Source: Gemmatimonadota bacterium (GTDB lineage Bacteria > Gemmatimonadota > Gemmatimonadetes > Longimicrobiales > Gaopeijiaceae). Taken from it: a DNA stretch of 64,000 bases. Location of the stretch: contig JAJCZZ010000034.1 in assembly GCA_029262115.1 (NCBI GenBank), positions 1-64,000 of the forward strand. Reading direction: 5' to 3'. The first letter of the stretch is position 1; every line of letters starts with the position of its first letter. Below, piece by piece: positions 14,863 to 21,761 of this stretch. The notes below the pieces were generated by a model that was given only the letters and a program-made list of their open reading frames with translations, ran no database searches and was not told where the DNA came from. The position numbers and the translations under genes were made by a program.

Positions 14863-16326
14863 TCAGACTCCGAGGCTCTCCTGGCCGCCCCATCGGCCGA
14901 GGTACCCGTTCACGTCGATCTTTCGGCGCGTCGAGGCCGAGGTCATCGACCGCACCTTCCCGTACAGGGCACGCTCTGGCCATCCCCGATCGAATCGGCC
15001 CAGGACCCAGAAGATTCCGGTATACGAGTTCGGGTCCCGTCCGTCGATGGCGTACTTGTTGTTGAGCTCGACCATGATATCGAGCGCCTGCCGAGGGTGC
15101 GGCGTCCACTCGAGGATCTTCTTGCCCCAGAGCATCCTCAGGTAGTTGTGGATGACCCCCTCGGCCACGAGTTGGCGCTGCGCGGCATTCCAGAGTTCGT
15201 CGTGGGTTGCAGCGGACTCGAACTGCTCCAGAGAGTACAATGCTGGCCGCGGGTCGCCCGCATGCTCTTCCAGCGTGGCCCGTGCCCATTCCGGCAGGGA
15301 GTCGTATTCCGCGTAGTTGGGGCGCAGCGCGCAGAAATTGAAGCCGATCTCCCTCCACGTGACGAGCTCATCGAGGAATTTCTCGGCATCTGGATCGAGG
15401 CCCCACCACCCCTCGCGCTTCCCATCCGAGCGAGGCGACAGGCGCGCGGGACTCCAGCCGGACCGGGCGGCCACCGCGTGGAAGATCTCGTGGACGGACA
15501 CGTGCCCCCAGTGCAACCACGGCGACAGCCCGCTCTGCCCGTCCCGGTCGGGGTGGTTCCGGTCGGTTCCATAGCGGGCGAGGCCGGTGTCGATGAAGCG
15601 TCTCAGGCGGGCGCGTCCGGCCGCTGAACCCCCACACGCAGCCACGGGACCCACGGAGTGGTCGATGGGCAGGTCGGACAGCACCGAGGGTCCGCCCCCC
15701 AGGAGGTCGCCGGACGCCGACGGCCACCGCCGTAGGACAGTTGCAGATACGGTCGCGGGCGGAAGCGCCCGCTCACGCGAGAACGGATCGGGATCGGGCG
15801 CGTCCAGCAGGTGCTCCGGGAGCGTCTTCTGCAGGAACCGGCGGAAGTGGAAGGCCGCGCTGAACGTGCGATCCGCCGCAGCGATAGGGAGCAGACCGCA
15901 GGAATCGACCCCCTCGAGGAGCACCGACACGGCGCGGGCGGCGGCTTCCTGCATCGAGGGGAGAAAGAACGCGGGGTAGCGGTCCGTGACGATCAGGCAG
16001 GCGGAGCGGCTCAAAGCCTCCAACAGCCCCTTGCCCGCGCCCGGACTCGGTTCGACATACGGGTAGTAAGCCACCCGAGCCGCTTGGAGTACGCCCACGT
16101 GTTCGGCCATTCCGTCGATCACGAAGCGGTGGTGTCGGTCCGACGCCCATCGGTACCCCGCGCGCAACGGCTCGAAAACGAGAAGCGGCTTCCCGAGTGA
16201 ATCGGCGTGGGCCAGCGCCCGGTCGAGGCCGAAGTTCCACGACAGCCGCCGTTGGGCCACCATCCAGTAGAGAACGTAGTCGCCGTCCGGACGGATCGGC
16301 GCTTCGTTCAGGCGCGCGACACGCAG
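14863..16326 (-). CDS. phr: Class II CPD photolyase, apparent CTG start
   Basis: Deoxyribodipyrimidine photolyase repairs cyclobutane pyrimidine dimers with FAD and blue light. Class II features include YWMVAQRRLSWNFGLDRALAH at the N-terminus and WREIGFNFC in the middle. The C-terminal FAD region has LRMLWGKKILEWT, LNNKYAIDGRDPNSYTGIFW and FDRGWPER. The first ATG (16261-16263) lies inside the conserved GDYVLYWM block, so it would remove about 21 residues of conserved N-terminus. The in-frame codons upstream are conserved in type (VARLNEAPIRPDGDYVLY) and end at a TAG at 16327-16329. The only suitable start is CTG at 16324-16326, with GGAG 8 nt upstream. The product would have 487 residues; use of the internal ATG gives 466. 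Confidence 0.9.
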   Translation of the reverse strand: MRVARLNEAPIRPDGDYVLYWMVAQRRLSWNFGLDRALAHADSLGKPLLVFEPLRAGYRWASDRHHRFVIDGMAEHVGVLQAARVAYYPYVEPSPGAGKGLLEALSRSACLIVTDRYPAFFLPSMQEAAARAVSVLLEGVDSCGLLPIAAADRTFSAAFHFRRFLQKTLPEHLLDAPDPDPFSRERALPPATVSATVLRRWPSASGDLLGGGPSVLSDLPIDHSVGPVAACGGSAAGRARLRRFIDTGLARYGTDRNHPDRDGQSGLSPWLHWGHVSVHEIFHAVAARSGWSPARLSPRSDGKREGWWGLDPDAEKFLDELVTWREIGFNFCALRPNYAEYDSLPEWARATLEEHAGDPRPALYSLEQFESAATHDELWNAAQRQLVAEGVIHNYLRMLWGKKILEWTPHPRQALDIMVELNNKYAIDGRDPNSYTGIFWVLGRFDRGWPERALYGKVRSMTSASTRRKIDVNGYLGRWGGQESLGV

Positions 16327-16441
16327 CTACTTGACTCCGGCCAGGTTGAAGAAGAGGGCGGCGGCCGGTCGGACAGCATGTCGACGCCCGAGGCGTCAGT
16401 CTCGCTCCGGCCTGCTATGAGCGCATCATCCGAGCCCGATG

Positions 16442-16816
16442 TCAGGGCGTCGGGTTCAGGCAACTTTCGATGGCGTCGATGAGCACATCCTCGTCCAGGA
16501 TGGGCTTCGTGACGTAGTCGTTGAAGCCTGCCGCGAGGTACTTTTCCCGGTCGCCCGCCATGGCATGCGCCGTGAGCGCGATGACGGGGAGATCCGCGAA
16601 CTGGGGCTGGTCCCGAATCCAGGCCAGGACCTCCGTGCCGTCCATCTCCGGGAGAGAGATGTCCAGCAGCACCAGATCCGGAGGGTCCTCCGCGAGCCCG
16701 TCCACCGCGTCGACGCCCGTTTCGTACTCGGACAGCTCATAGCTTCCTTCCAGGAGGGCCTGGACGAGAAGGCGGTTGTCGGGGTTGTCCTCCACAACTG
16801 CAATCTTGGCTCTCAT
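16442..16816 (-). CDS. Single-domain response regulator (CheY-like)
   Basis: This 124-residue receiver domain stands alone. The acidic pocket is VVEDN at residues 7-11, the phospho-acceptor is Asp52 in LVLLDISLPEMDG, the conserved Thr/Ala region is VIALTAHAM, and the Lys is in YVTKPI (about 102). There is no output domain, so it probably acts by protein-protein contact or as a phosphorelay intermediate. Its ATG (16814-16816) overlaps the stop of the upstream HPt gene as ATGA, so the two proteins are translationally coupled and probably exchange phosphate. No histidine kinase is encoded in this window. Confidence 0.9.
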   Translation of the reverse strand: MRAKIAVVEDNPDNRLLVQALLEGSYELSEYETGVDAVDGLAEDPPDLVLLDISLPEMDGTEVLAWIRDQPQFADLPVIALTAHAMAGDREKYLAAGFNDYVTKPILDEDVLIDAIESCLNPTP

Positions 16817-17172
16817 TCCGGGAGATCCTTTTCGACGGCCGCGAGCGCGGCACACGCGCTTGCGTAAGATTTTTCGAGTAGGGGAACGTTCGCGAGAAAG
16901 CCCTCGCGATTCCCATCGTTGCATTGCTCTTCGATTTCCGCGGACAGACTTCGCACCCGCACGGCGCCGACGTTCGCGGCGCTCGACTTCAAGCTGTGGG
17001 CCCCGCGGCCGGCTTCTTGAAGATCGTCCTGGTCCACCCCCGCTCGGATCTGGTTCATCCGCTCGGCTGAGTTTTCGAGGAAGAGGCGGAGCATCTGACC
17101 GAGGAGCCGCTCACCACCCCACTCCTTGAGACGGTCGAGCGCCTCCGGATCAATGACGCCAGAATCGGTCAT
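16813..17172 (-). CDS. HPt (histidine phosphotransfer) domain protein
   Basis: This 119-residue helical protein carries the HPt motif GAHSLKSSAANVGA, with the phospho-accepting His at 59. HPt proteins shuttle phosphate between receiver domains of hybrid kinases and response regulators. It overlaps the downstream receiver gene by 4 bp (ATGA), so it is a two-protein relay module lacking a local kinase. The N-terminal region (GVIDPEALDRLKEWGGERLL) is typical of HPt modules found at the end of hybrid kinases, so the pair may be a detached tail of such a kinase. A 116-bp gap separates it from the deacetylase gene upstream. Confidence 0.88.
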   Translation of the reverse strand: MTDSGVIDPEALDRLKEWGGERLLGQMLRLFLENSAERMNQIRAGVDQDDLQEAGRGAHSLKSSAANVGAVRVRSLSAEIEEQCNDGNREGFLANVPLLEKSYASACAALAAVEKDLPE

Positions 17173-17288
17173 TCACGCCGGTCCGGGGGGGAGGTTTTGC
17201 ACGATTTTCGTGACACCACTGTAGTCTGTGGGCCGCGCCGCAGCAACGCTCCGGCGGCCTGCTCAGATCCACCGCGGATGGCCGGGGT

Positions 17289-18038
17289 TCATGGGTCCGA
17301 CACGTCGGGTCGGGTCGGATGGGCCGGCCCCCCGATGGGAACGGCGTGGAAGAGCGTCGGGATGACCCCCGGTTCCGTTTCCCACGTGTCCAACCGCTCA
17401 GCCCAATCCACGCCTGGTGGGGACGCCGCGCCGCGCAGACGCGCCTCCAGCCACGCGCGCTGGCCGAAGCCGATCTCGCGGAAGTAGACGTCCGCCAACT
17501 CGAAGATCCGGTCGACATGATCGGATACGTCGATCCAGACGGACGGGAGGGTCGAGTGGACTCCCCGCACGGTGAACACGGGGCACGGATCGCGGTGTGG
17601 GGGCGTCGGCTCGACCACCCGGGCGATGCGCGCCAGCGTGATCGCGTCGACAGCCATGGCTCCCGTGGCCATATGATCGGGGTGGCGCATACCCTTCACC
17701 CACATCCTACCCCAGGTCAGCAGAGCGTCGGGGCGAATCTCGGCCACCACGTCCGCGACCGCTCGACTCCCGGTCGGGTTCGCCACGATCTCGGTATCCG
17801 TGAACCCGAGGAATCGATGCTCGATGTCGAGAATGCGCGCGGCGCGCTCGGCCAGACGCACGCGGCGGGCCGCCACGTCGTCGGGTGGGAGCGGGCCGAA
17901 CGCGGCCGTCGCCTCACCGCGGGTGAGGTAGACCACGACCACGCGATGACCAGCAGCCCTGTGCGCGCACAGGGTACCCGCCACGACCAACTCGTCGTCC
18001 GGGTGAGCCAGGACGACCAGCAAGGTCTTCGGAGCCAT
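17289..18038 (-). CDS. PIG-L/LmbE family deacetylase
   Basis: This 249-residue zinc-dependent N-acetylglucosaminyl deacetylase-like protein carries the metal site AHPDDE (residues 11-16) and the later His in RHPDHMATG. The family removes N-acetyl groups from sugar conjugates (GlcNAc-PI, bacillithiol and mycothiol precursors and others). The substrate here is unknown; the gene is translationally coupled to rpe (TGATG), which suggests only co-expression with sugar-phosphate metabolism. Bacillithiol synthesis would also need BshA and BshC, and neither is seen here. The C-terminal part (GVIPTLFHAVPIGGP) is shorter and more divergent. Confidence 0.85.
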   Translation of the reverse strand: MAPKTLLVVLAHPDDELVVAGTLCAHRAAGHRVVVVYLTRGEATAAFGPLPPDDVAARRVRLAERAARILDIEHRFLGFTDTEIVANPTGSRAVADVVAEIRPDALLTWGRMWVKGMRHPDHMATGAMAVDAITLARIARVVEPTPPHRDPCPVFTVRGVHSTLPSVWIDVSDHVDRIFELADVYFREIGFGQRAWLEARLRGAASPPGVDWAERLDTWETEPGVIPTLFHAVPIGGPAHPTRPDVSDP

Positions 18039-18697
18039 CAGCGCGCGAGACTCGACCGGATGGCGCGGATTCCTTCAGCGGGTCCGCCGGGGTGGCCGTA
18101 GACCGCCGAGCCCGCCACCAGGACCGTGGCCCCGGCGTCCCCGAGCGCAGCCGCGTTGGTCGCGTCCACGCCGCCGTCGACTTCGATGTCGGCGTCCGAC
18201 GCCATGCGGTCGAGGAGCGCGCGCGCGGCACAGACCTTCTCGACCGACGCCGGGATGAAGGCCTGCCCACCGAAGCCTGGGTTCACGGACATCACCAGGA
18301 GAAGATCGAGGTCGCGCGCGATCGCGGTCAGCGACGCAACGGGTGTGGCCGGGTTGAGCGCCACTCCGGCCCTCGCGCCCACTTCCTTGATCCGGCCGAT
18401 CGTCCGATGGAGGTGAGGGCACACCTCCTGATGCACCGTCACGACATCCGCGCCCGCACCGACGAATGCGGCAAGGTGCCGGTCGGGCCGCTCGATCATC
18501 AGGTGAACGTCTACGGTCAGGGACGTGGAGGCGCGAACCACCTCGGTGATGCGTGGTCCGATCGTGATGTTCGGCACGAAGTGCCCGTCCATCACGTCCA
18601 CGTGGATCCAGTCGGCTCCGCCCTCCTCGGCTGCCTGGACCTCCTCGCGTAACCGTCCGAAGTCGCACGACAGGATCGACGGAGAAAGCCTCACCAC
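18038..18697 (-). CDS. rpe: Ribulose-phosphate 3-epimerase
   Basis: This 219-residue (beta/alpha)8 enzyme interconverts ribulose 5-phosphate and xylulose 5-phosphate. Family motifs are LSPSILSCDFGRL (start), WIHVDVMDGHFVPNITIG with the metal and catalytic Asp, HLMIERP, SVNPGFGGQAFI, and EVDGGVDATN with the second catalytic Asp. Two adjacent GTG codons (18695-18697 and 18692-18694) can start it; both overlap the end of rpiA. The stop overlaps the PIG-L start (TGATG). With rpiA immediately upstream it forms a non-oxidative pentose phosphate module. Confidence 0.96.
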   Translation of the reverse strand: MVRLSPSILSCDFGRLREEVQAAEEGGADWIHVDVMDGHFVPNITIGPRITEVVRASTSLTVDVHLMIERPDRHLAAFVGAGADVVTVHQEVCPHLHRTIGRIKEVGARAGVALNPATPVASLTAIARDLDLLLVMSVNPGFGGQAFIPASVEKVCAARALLDRMASDADIEVDGGVDATNAAALGDAGATVLVAGSAVYGHPGGPAEGIRAIRSSLAR

Positions 18698-19392
18698 AGC
18701 GGTCCCATTGTCCGAACTCCGTCCGGCCCCGCCACGAAGGCGCCGTCCGCCATTGAAAGGAACAGCCCGTGGTCCACGACGCCGGCCGATGCCTCGAGCG
18801 CATGAGCGAGCCCGGCGGGATCGTCGATCCCGTCTTCGAACCGGCAGTCGAGGATCAGATTTCCGTTGTCCGACTTGAAGGGAGGTCCATCATCGAAGGT
18901 CCGAACGGAGACGGTTGCCCCCAGGCTCTCGAGCCGAGTCACGTGGACCTGCCACCCCCAGTCGATCACCTCGACCGGAAGCGCGGAGCGGGTGCCGAGT
19001 CGCTCCACCCACTTGGAGTCGTCGCCAATGATCACGTACCGGTCCGACGCCTGGGCAATCATCTTCTCGCGAAGGAGCGCGCCCCCCATTCCCTTGATGA
19101 GATCGAGGTCCGGATCGATCTCGTCCGCACCGTCGACCGTCAGGTGCAGGTGCCCGTTCTCGCCCAGCCCGGTGAGCGGAATACCGAGTTCGCGCGCCTC
19201 CCGTCCCGTTCGGACGGACGACGGGACGCCCACGACCTCACGGAGTCGACCCTGATCGAGCGCGTCGGCCAGCAGATCCAGGAAGTGGGCCACCGTACTG
19301 CCTGTGCCGAGACCCAGCACCATCCCGTCTTCGACGAGCTCCAGCGCCCGTGCGGCCGCCTCACGCTTCCTCTGCTCCGAGATGTCCGTCAC
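18691..19392 (-). CDS. rpiA: Ribose-5-phosphate isomerase A
   Basis: This 233-residue enzyme interconverts ribose 5-phosphate and ribulose 5-phosphate. Characteristic blocks are MVLGLGTGSTVAHFLDLLA, the catalytic LTVDGADEIDPDLDLIKGMG with its Asp residues, GALLREKMIA, and FKSDNGNLILDCRF. GTG at 19390-19392 is chosen because it follows the aldolase stop by 2 bp and gives the usual family length; the longer upstream frame would overlap the aldolase gene. It overlaps rpe by several bases at its 3' end. The fba-rpiA-rpe order suggests one operon for sugar-phosphate interconversion. Confidence 0.95.
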   Translation of the reverse strand: MTDISEQRKREAAARALELVEDGMVLGLGTGSTVAHFLDLLADALDQGRLREVVGVPSSVRTGREARELGIPLTGLGENGHLHLTVDGADEIDPDLDLIKGMGGALLREKMIAQASDRYVIIGDDSKWVERLGTRSALPVEVIDWGWQVHVTRLESLGATVSVRTFDDGPPFKSDNGNLILDCRFEDGIDDPAGLAHALEASAGVVDHGLFLSMADGAFVAGPDGVRTMGPLW

Positions 19393-19394
19393 AC

Positions 19395-20321
19395 TCAGCC
19401 GGGAAAGTTCGAGAGCACGTCGCTCTGCATCCGATCGGTCATGGCCAACGCTTTCTTCCAGGGGCGCTCCCACATGTTCCGCCCGAAGATCAAGCCGACC
19501 GCCCCGGCCTCCATGGCCACGCGCGCCTTTTCGACCACATCCTCGTCTCCGAGCTTGCTGCCTCCGGAGAAGAGCACCAGGGTCCGGCCGGCCGAGGCGA
19601 CCACGCGCCTGGCGCCCTCCTCGTACGAATAGTCCATCTTGGCGTACTTACCCGGCTGCTCCCCGTCTTTGTCCGACCGCTTGGGCATGTTGAGCTTCAC
19701 GATGTCGGCACCGAGCTCCATCGTGACGCGGGCGGCGTAGTCGACCGCGTACAAGGAGTCGCGCCCGCCTTTGCCCTCGATCTCGTGGCCGCGCGGATAC
19801 GCCCAGACGATGAGCGGCATTCCGAAACGGTCGCACTCCTCGCGGATCTGCTGGAACTGGATGAAGTCCTCGTCCTGTCGGGGCGAGCCGACGTACAACG
19901 TGTAGCCCACCGCGTCGGCGCCCAGGGCCACGGCGTCTTCGACCGTGCCGGTCTGGGTCGAGAGGGCATCGGCGTCCGACGGGATGTTGGTCTTTCCGTT
20001 GAGTTTCAGCACCAGCGGAACCTGCCCCGCGTAGGCGTCCATGTACTTGCGGGCGAGGCCGTAGTGGAGGGCGATCCCGTTGTAGTTCCCCTCGACCGCG
20101 AGCTTCCACTGGAAGTCCGGGTTTGCCGACGCCGGGTTGGGGAAGAAGTCGATGGGGCCGTGCTCGAGCCCCTGATCGATGGGCAAGATCATCAAGGTCC
20201 CGTTCTTCAGCCCGTGCTCGTACATCATTCGGTGAAGACGCGCTTTCTTGCCGAGAGACAGACCCATCTCGTCCAGCGTGGGGCGTGTGACTTTGGACGA
20301 TTTCCGTGGTTTCGGACTCAT
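19395..20321 (-). CDS. fbaB: Class I fructose-bisphosphate aldolase (DhnA/FbaB type)
   Basis: This 308-residue Schiff-base aldolase of the archaeal/DhnA type has family blocks LMILPIDQGLEHGPIDFF, IALHYGLARKYM, VPLVLKLNGKTN, and ADIVKLNMPKRSDKD, where the catalytic Lys is expected, then LVLFSGGSKLGDED and GAVGLIFGRNMWER. It cleaves fructose 1,6-bisphosphate in glycolysis or makes it in gluconeogenesis. The ATG at 20319-20321 is preceded by GGGAG at a good distance. It is the first gene of a minus-strand operon with rpiA, rpe and the PIG-L gene. It diverges from the DAHP synthase leader, so the intergenic space carries two outward promoters. Confidence 0.93.
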   Translation of the reverse strand: MSPKPRKSSKVTRPTLDEMGLSLGKKARLHRMMYEHGLKNGTLMILPIDQGLEHGPIDFFPNPASANPDFQWKLAVEGNYNGIALHYGLARKYMDAYAGQVPLVLKLNGKTNIPSDADALSTQTGTVEDAVALGADAVGYTLYVGSPRQDEDFIQFQQIREECDRFGMPLIVWAYPRGHEIEGKGGRDSLYAVDYAARVTMELGADIVKLNMPKRSDKDGEQPGKYAKMDYSYEEGARRVVASAGRTLVLFSGGSKLGDEDVVEKARVAMEAGAVGLIFGRNMWERPWKKALAMTDRMQSDVLSNFPG

Positions 20322-20430
20322 GGGTCGATCTCCCGCCGCGGCGGTGGAACAAAGGTATTTTCGGGACGGCGAAAGGTACCGCCCCCGGGTACACGATTCC
20401 ACCCACGGGGAACCAAAAAGCGAGTGACCG

Positions 20431-20459
20431 TTGACACCACCGCGTGCGCCGACAACACT
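20431..20459 (+). promoter_or_regulatory. Promoter of the DAHP synthase attenuator transcript
   Basis: A perfect -35 TTGACA at 20431-20436 is followed at 17 bp by AACACT (20454-20459), a weak -10. It directly precedes the leader peptide, so the transcript start would fall close to the leader ATG at 20466. Confidence 0.5.
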
Positions 20460-20465
20460 TCGGTC

Positions 20466-20546
20466 ATGAACCTCACGCGGTCCTGGTATCGATACGGTTG
20501 GTATGCTCCCTCGGGAGTCCAGGGCCCGTGTATGCCTGCACCGTAG
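20466..20546 (+). CDS. Trp/Tyr-rich leader peptide of the DAHP synthase attenuator
   Basis: This 26-codon open frame begins MNLTRS, then codes for Trp-Tyr-Arg-Tyr-Gly-Trp-Tyr at codons 7-13 (20484-20504): five aromatic codons out of seven. It ends at TAG 20544-20546, 25 bp before a strong intrinsic terminator and 91 bp before the DAHP synthase start. This is the design of amino-acid attenuators. Ribosomes that stall for lack of charged tRNA-Trp or tRNA-Tyr leave the segment at 20514-20525 free, favouring an antiterminator. Fast translation covers it and lets the terminator form. The ribosome site is weak, as is common for leader peptides. No homology is claimed; the call rests on codon content and RNA architecture. 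Confidence 0.85.
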   Translation: MNLTRSWYRYGWYAPSGVQGPCMPAP

Positions 20547-20600
20547 ACAGGCGCAACCCACGACAGCCCAGGCTCCCGACTCGGTCGGGGGCCTTTTTTT
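20514..20600 (+). terminator. Attenuator: antiterminator segments and intrinsic terminator
   Basis: The terminator is GGCTCCCGAC (20571-20580), loop TCG, GTCGGGGGCC (20584-20593), then seven T. It is a 10-bp stem with one G-U pair. A competing pairing joins GGAG (20514-20517) and GGGC (20522-20525) with GCCC (20566-20569) and CTCC (20573-20576), which consumes the left arm of the terminator. A smaller hairpin GCCTG/CAGGC lies between and could act as a pause site. The 5' segment lies just after the aromatic codons of the leader peptide. Confidence 0.85.
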
Positions 20601-20637
20601 GTGCCCACCGTTCGGGGGCACCAAGGAGACGAACACC

Positions 20638-21672
20638 ATGATCATCGTCACACGACGCGGCGTAACCGACGCCGAACTCGACCACATCCGCGAGCGCGTG
20701 GAGGCCCTCGGCCTACGCACACACCTTTCGCGCGGCGAACACCGCACCATCATTGGGTGCCTGGGCGACGAAGCTCGCCTCCAAAGCGTCCCGCTGCACT
20801 CCATTCCCGGGGTGGAAGCGGTCCATGCCGTGCTGAAGCCGTACAAGTTGGCGTCCCGGGAATTCGCCGCGGAGGACACGCGCGTCCCGCTCGGCAGCGT
20901 CGAACTGGGCGGGCCCGAGATCGTGGTGGTCGCGGGGCCGTGCTCGGTCGAGGGCGCCGACATGATGGAGGAAACCGCCCGTGCGGTTCAGGCGGTCGGC
21001 GCCCGAGGACTGCGGGGTGGCGCGTTCAAGCCCAGGACCTCTCCGTATTCGTTCATGGGCATGGGCGAGAGCGGGCTCCAGATCCTGGCCGACGTGCGCG
21101 CATCGACCGGACTGCCGGTCGTCACGGAGGTCATGGACACCCGTCAGGTGGAGTTGGTGGCCTCGTACGCCGACGTCCTTCAGATCGGTGCGCGCAACAT
21201 GCAGAACTTCGCGCTCCTGACGGAGGTGGGTCGACTGCGCCGTCCGGTCCTTCTCAAGAGGGGGATGAGCGCCACGGTGAAAGACCTTCTCCTGGCGGCG
21301 GAGTACGTCATGGCGCAGGGCAACCCCAACGTGATTCTCTGCGAGCGCGGGATTCGGACGTTCGAGACCGCGACCCGGAATACGTTCGACCTCGCGGCGA
21401 TTCCGGTCCTCAAGGCGGAGACCCACCTGCCGGTCGTTGCGGACCCGTCCCACGCTGGGGGTCGGCGCTCCCTGGTCGCCCCCCTCTCCTACGCGGCCGT
21501 AGCCGCGGGGGCGGACGGTCTGCTCATCGAGGTCCATCCGGACCCGGAGACGGCGACCTCGGACGGCGACCAGTCACTCGACTTTTCGGAGTTCGCCGAC
21601 CTCATGGACGGACTACGCGCCTTTGCGGACGCGGCCGGGCGCACGGTCGCGGGTGCCACGGCTGCCGTGTGA
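20638..21672 (+). CDS. aroF: 3-deoxy-7-phosphoheptulonate (DAHP) synthase, type I-beta with regulatory N-domain
   Basis: This 344-residue enzyme condenses phosphoenolpyruvate with erythrose 4-phosphate, the first step of the shikimate pathway. Residues 1-70 form a ferredoxin-like (ACT-like) domain starting [17 protein letters not shown], as in DAHP synthases that are feedback-inhibited by aromatic amino acids. The barrel shows [15 protein letters not shown] (about 98-112), [50 protein letters not shown], and [12 protein letters not shown]. The ATG at 20638 has AAGGAG about 10 nt upstream. It is expressed from the attenuated leader transcript, so both enzyme activity and transcription are probably controlled by aromatic amino acids. 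Confidence 0.96.
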   Translation: MIIVTRRGVTDAELDHIRERVEALGLRTHLSRGEHRTIIGCLGDEARLQSVPLHSIPGVEAVHAVLKPYKLASREFAAEDTRVPLGSVELGGPEIVVVAGPCSVEGADMMEETARAVQAVGARGLRGGAFKPRTSPYSFMGMGESGLQILADVRASTGLPVVTEVMDTRQVELVASYADVLQIGARNMQNFALLTEVGRLRRPVLLKRGMSATVKDLLLAAEYVMAQGNPNVILCERGIRTFETATRNTFDLAAIPVLKAETHLPVVADPSHAGGRRSLVAPLSYAAVAAGADGLLIEVHPDPETATSDGDQSLDFSEFADLMDGLRAFADAAGRTVAGATAAV

Positions 21673-21761
21673 CGCTGTCGAAGGGCGGCGTTCAAGCCGG
21701 TGCCATCGGTTCGGCGCGCCACGGCGGTGGTGTGATGCTGTCGAACGGCTCCGTTCAGCCC
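21669..21761. repeat. Two imperfect direct repeats of about 30 bp between aroF and argH
   Basis: GTGACGCTGTCGAAGGGCGG (from 21669) and GTGATGCTGTCGAACGGCTC (from 21731) are imperfect copies 62 bp apart, both followed by CGTTCA. The first overlaps the end of aroF, and the second touches the 3' end of the convergent argH. No terminator with a T tract is evident here. Confidence 0.6.

Noticed and set aside
17173-17288. A terminator between the deacetylase and HPt genes
   Set aside because: Several GC-rich pairings are possible, but none is clearly better and no T tract follows.
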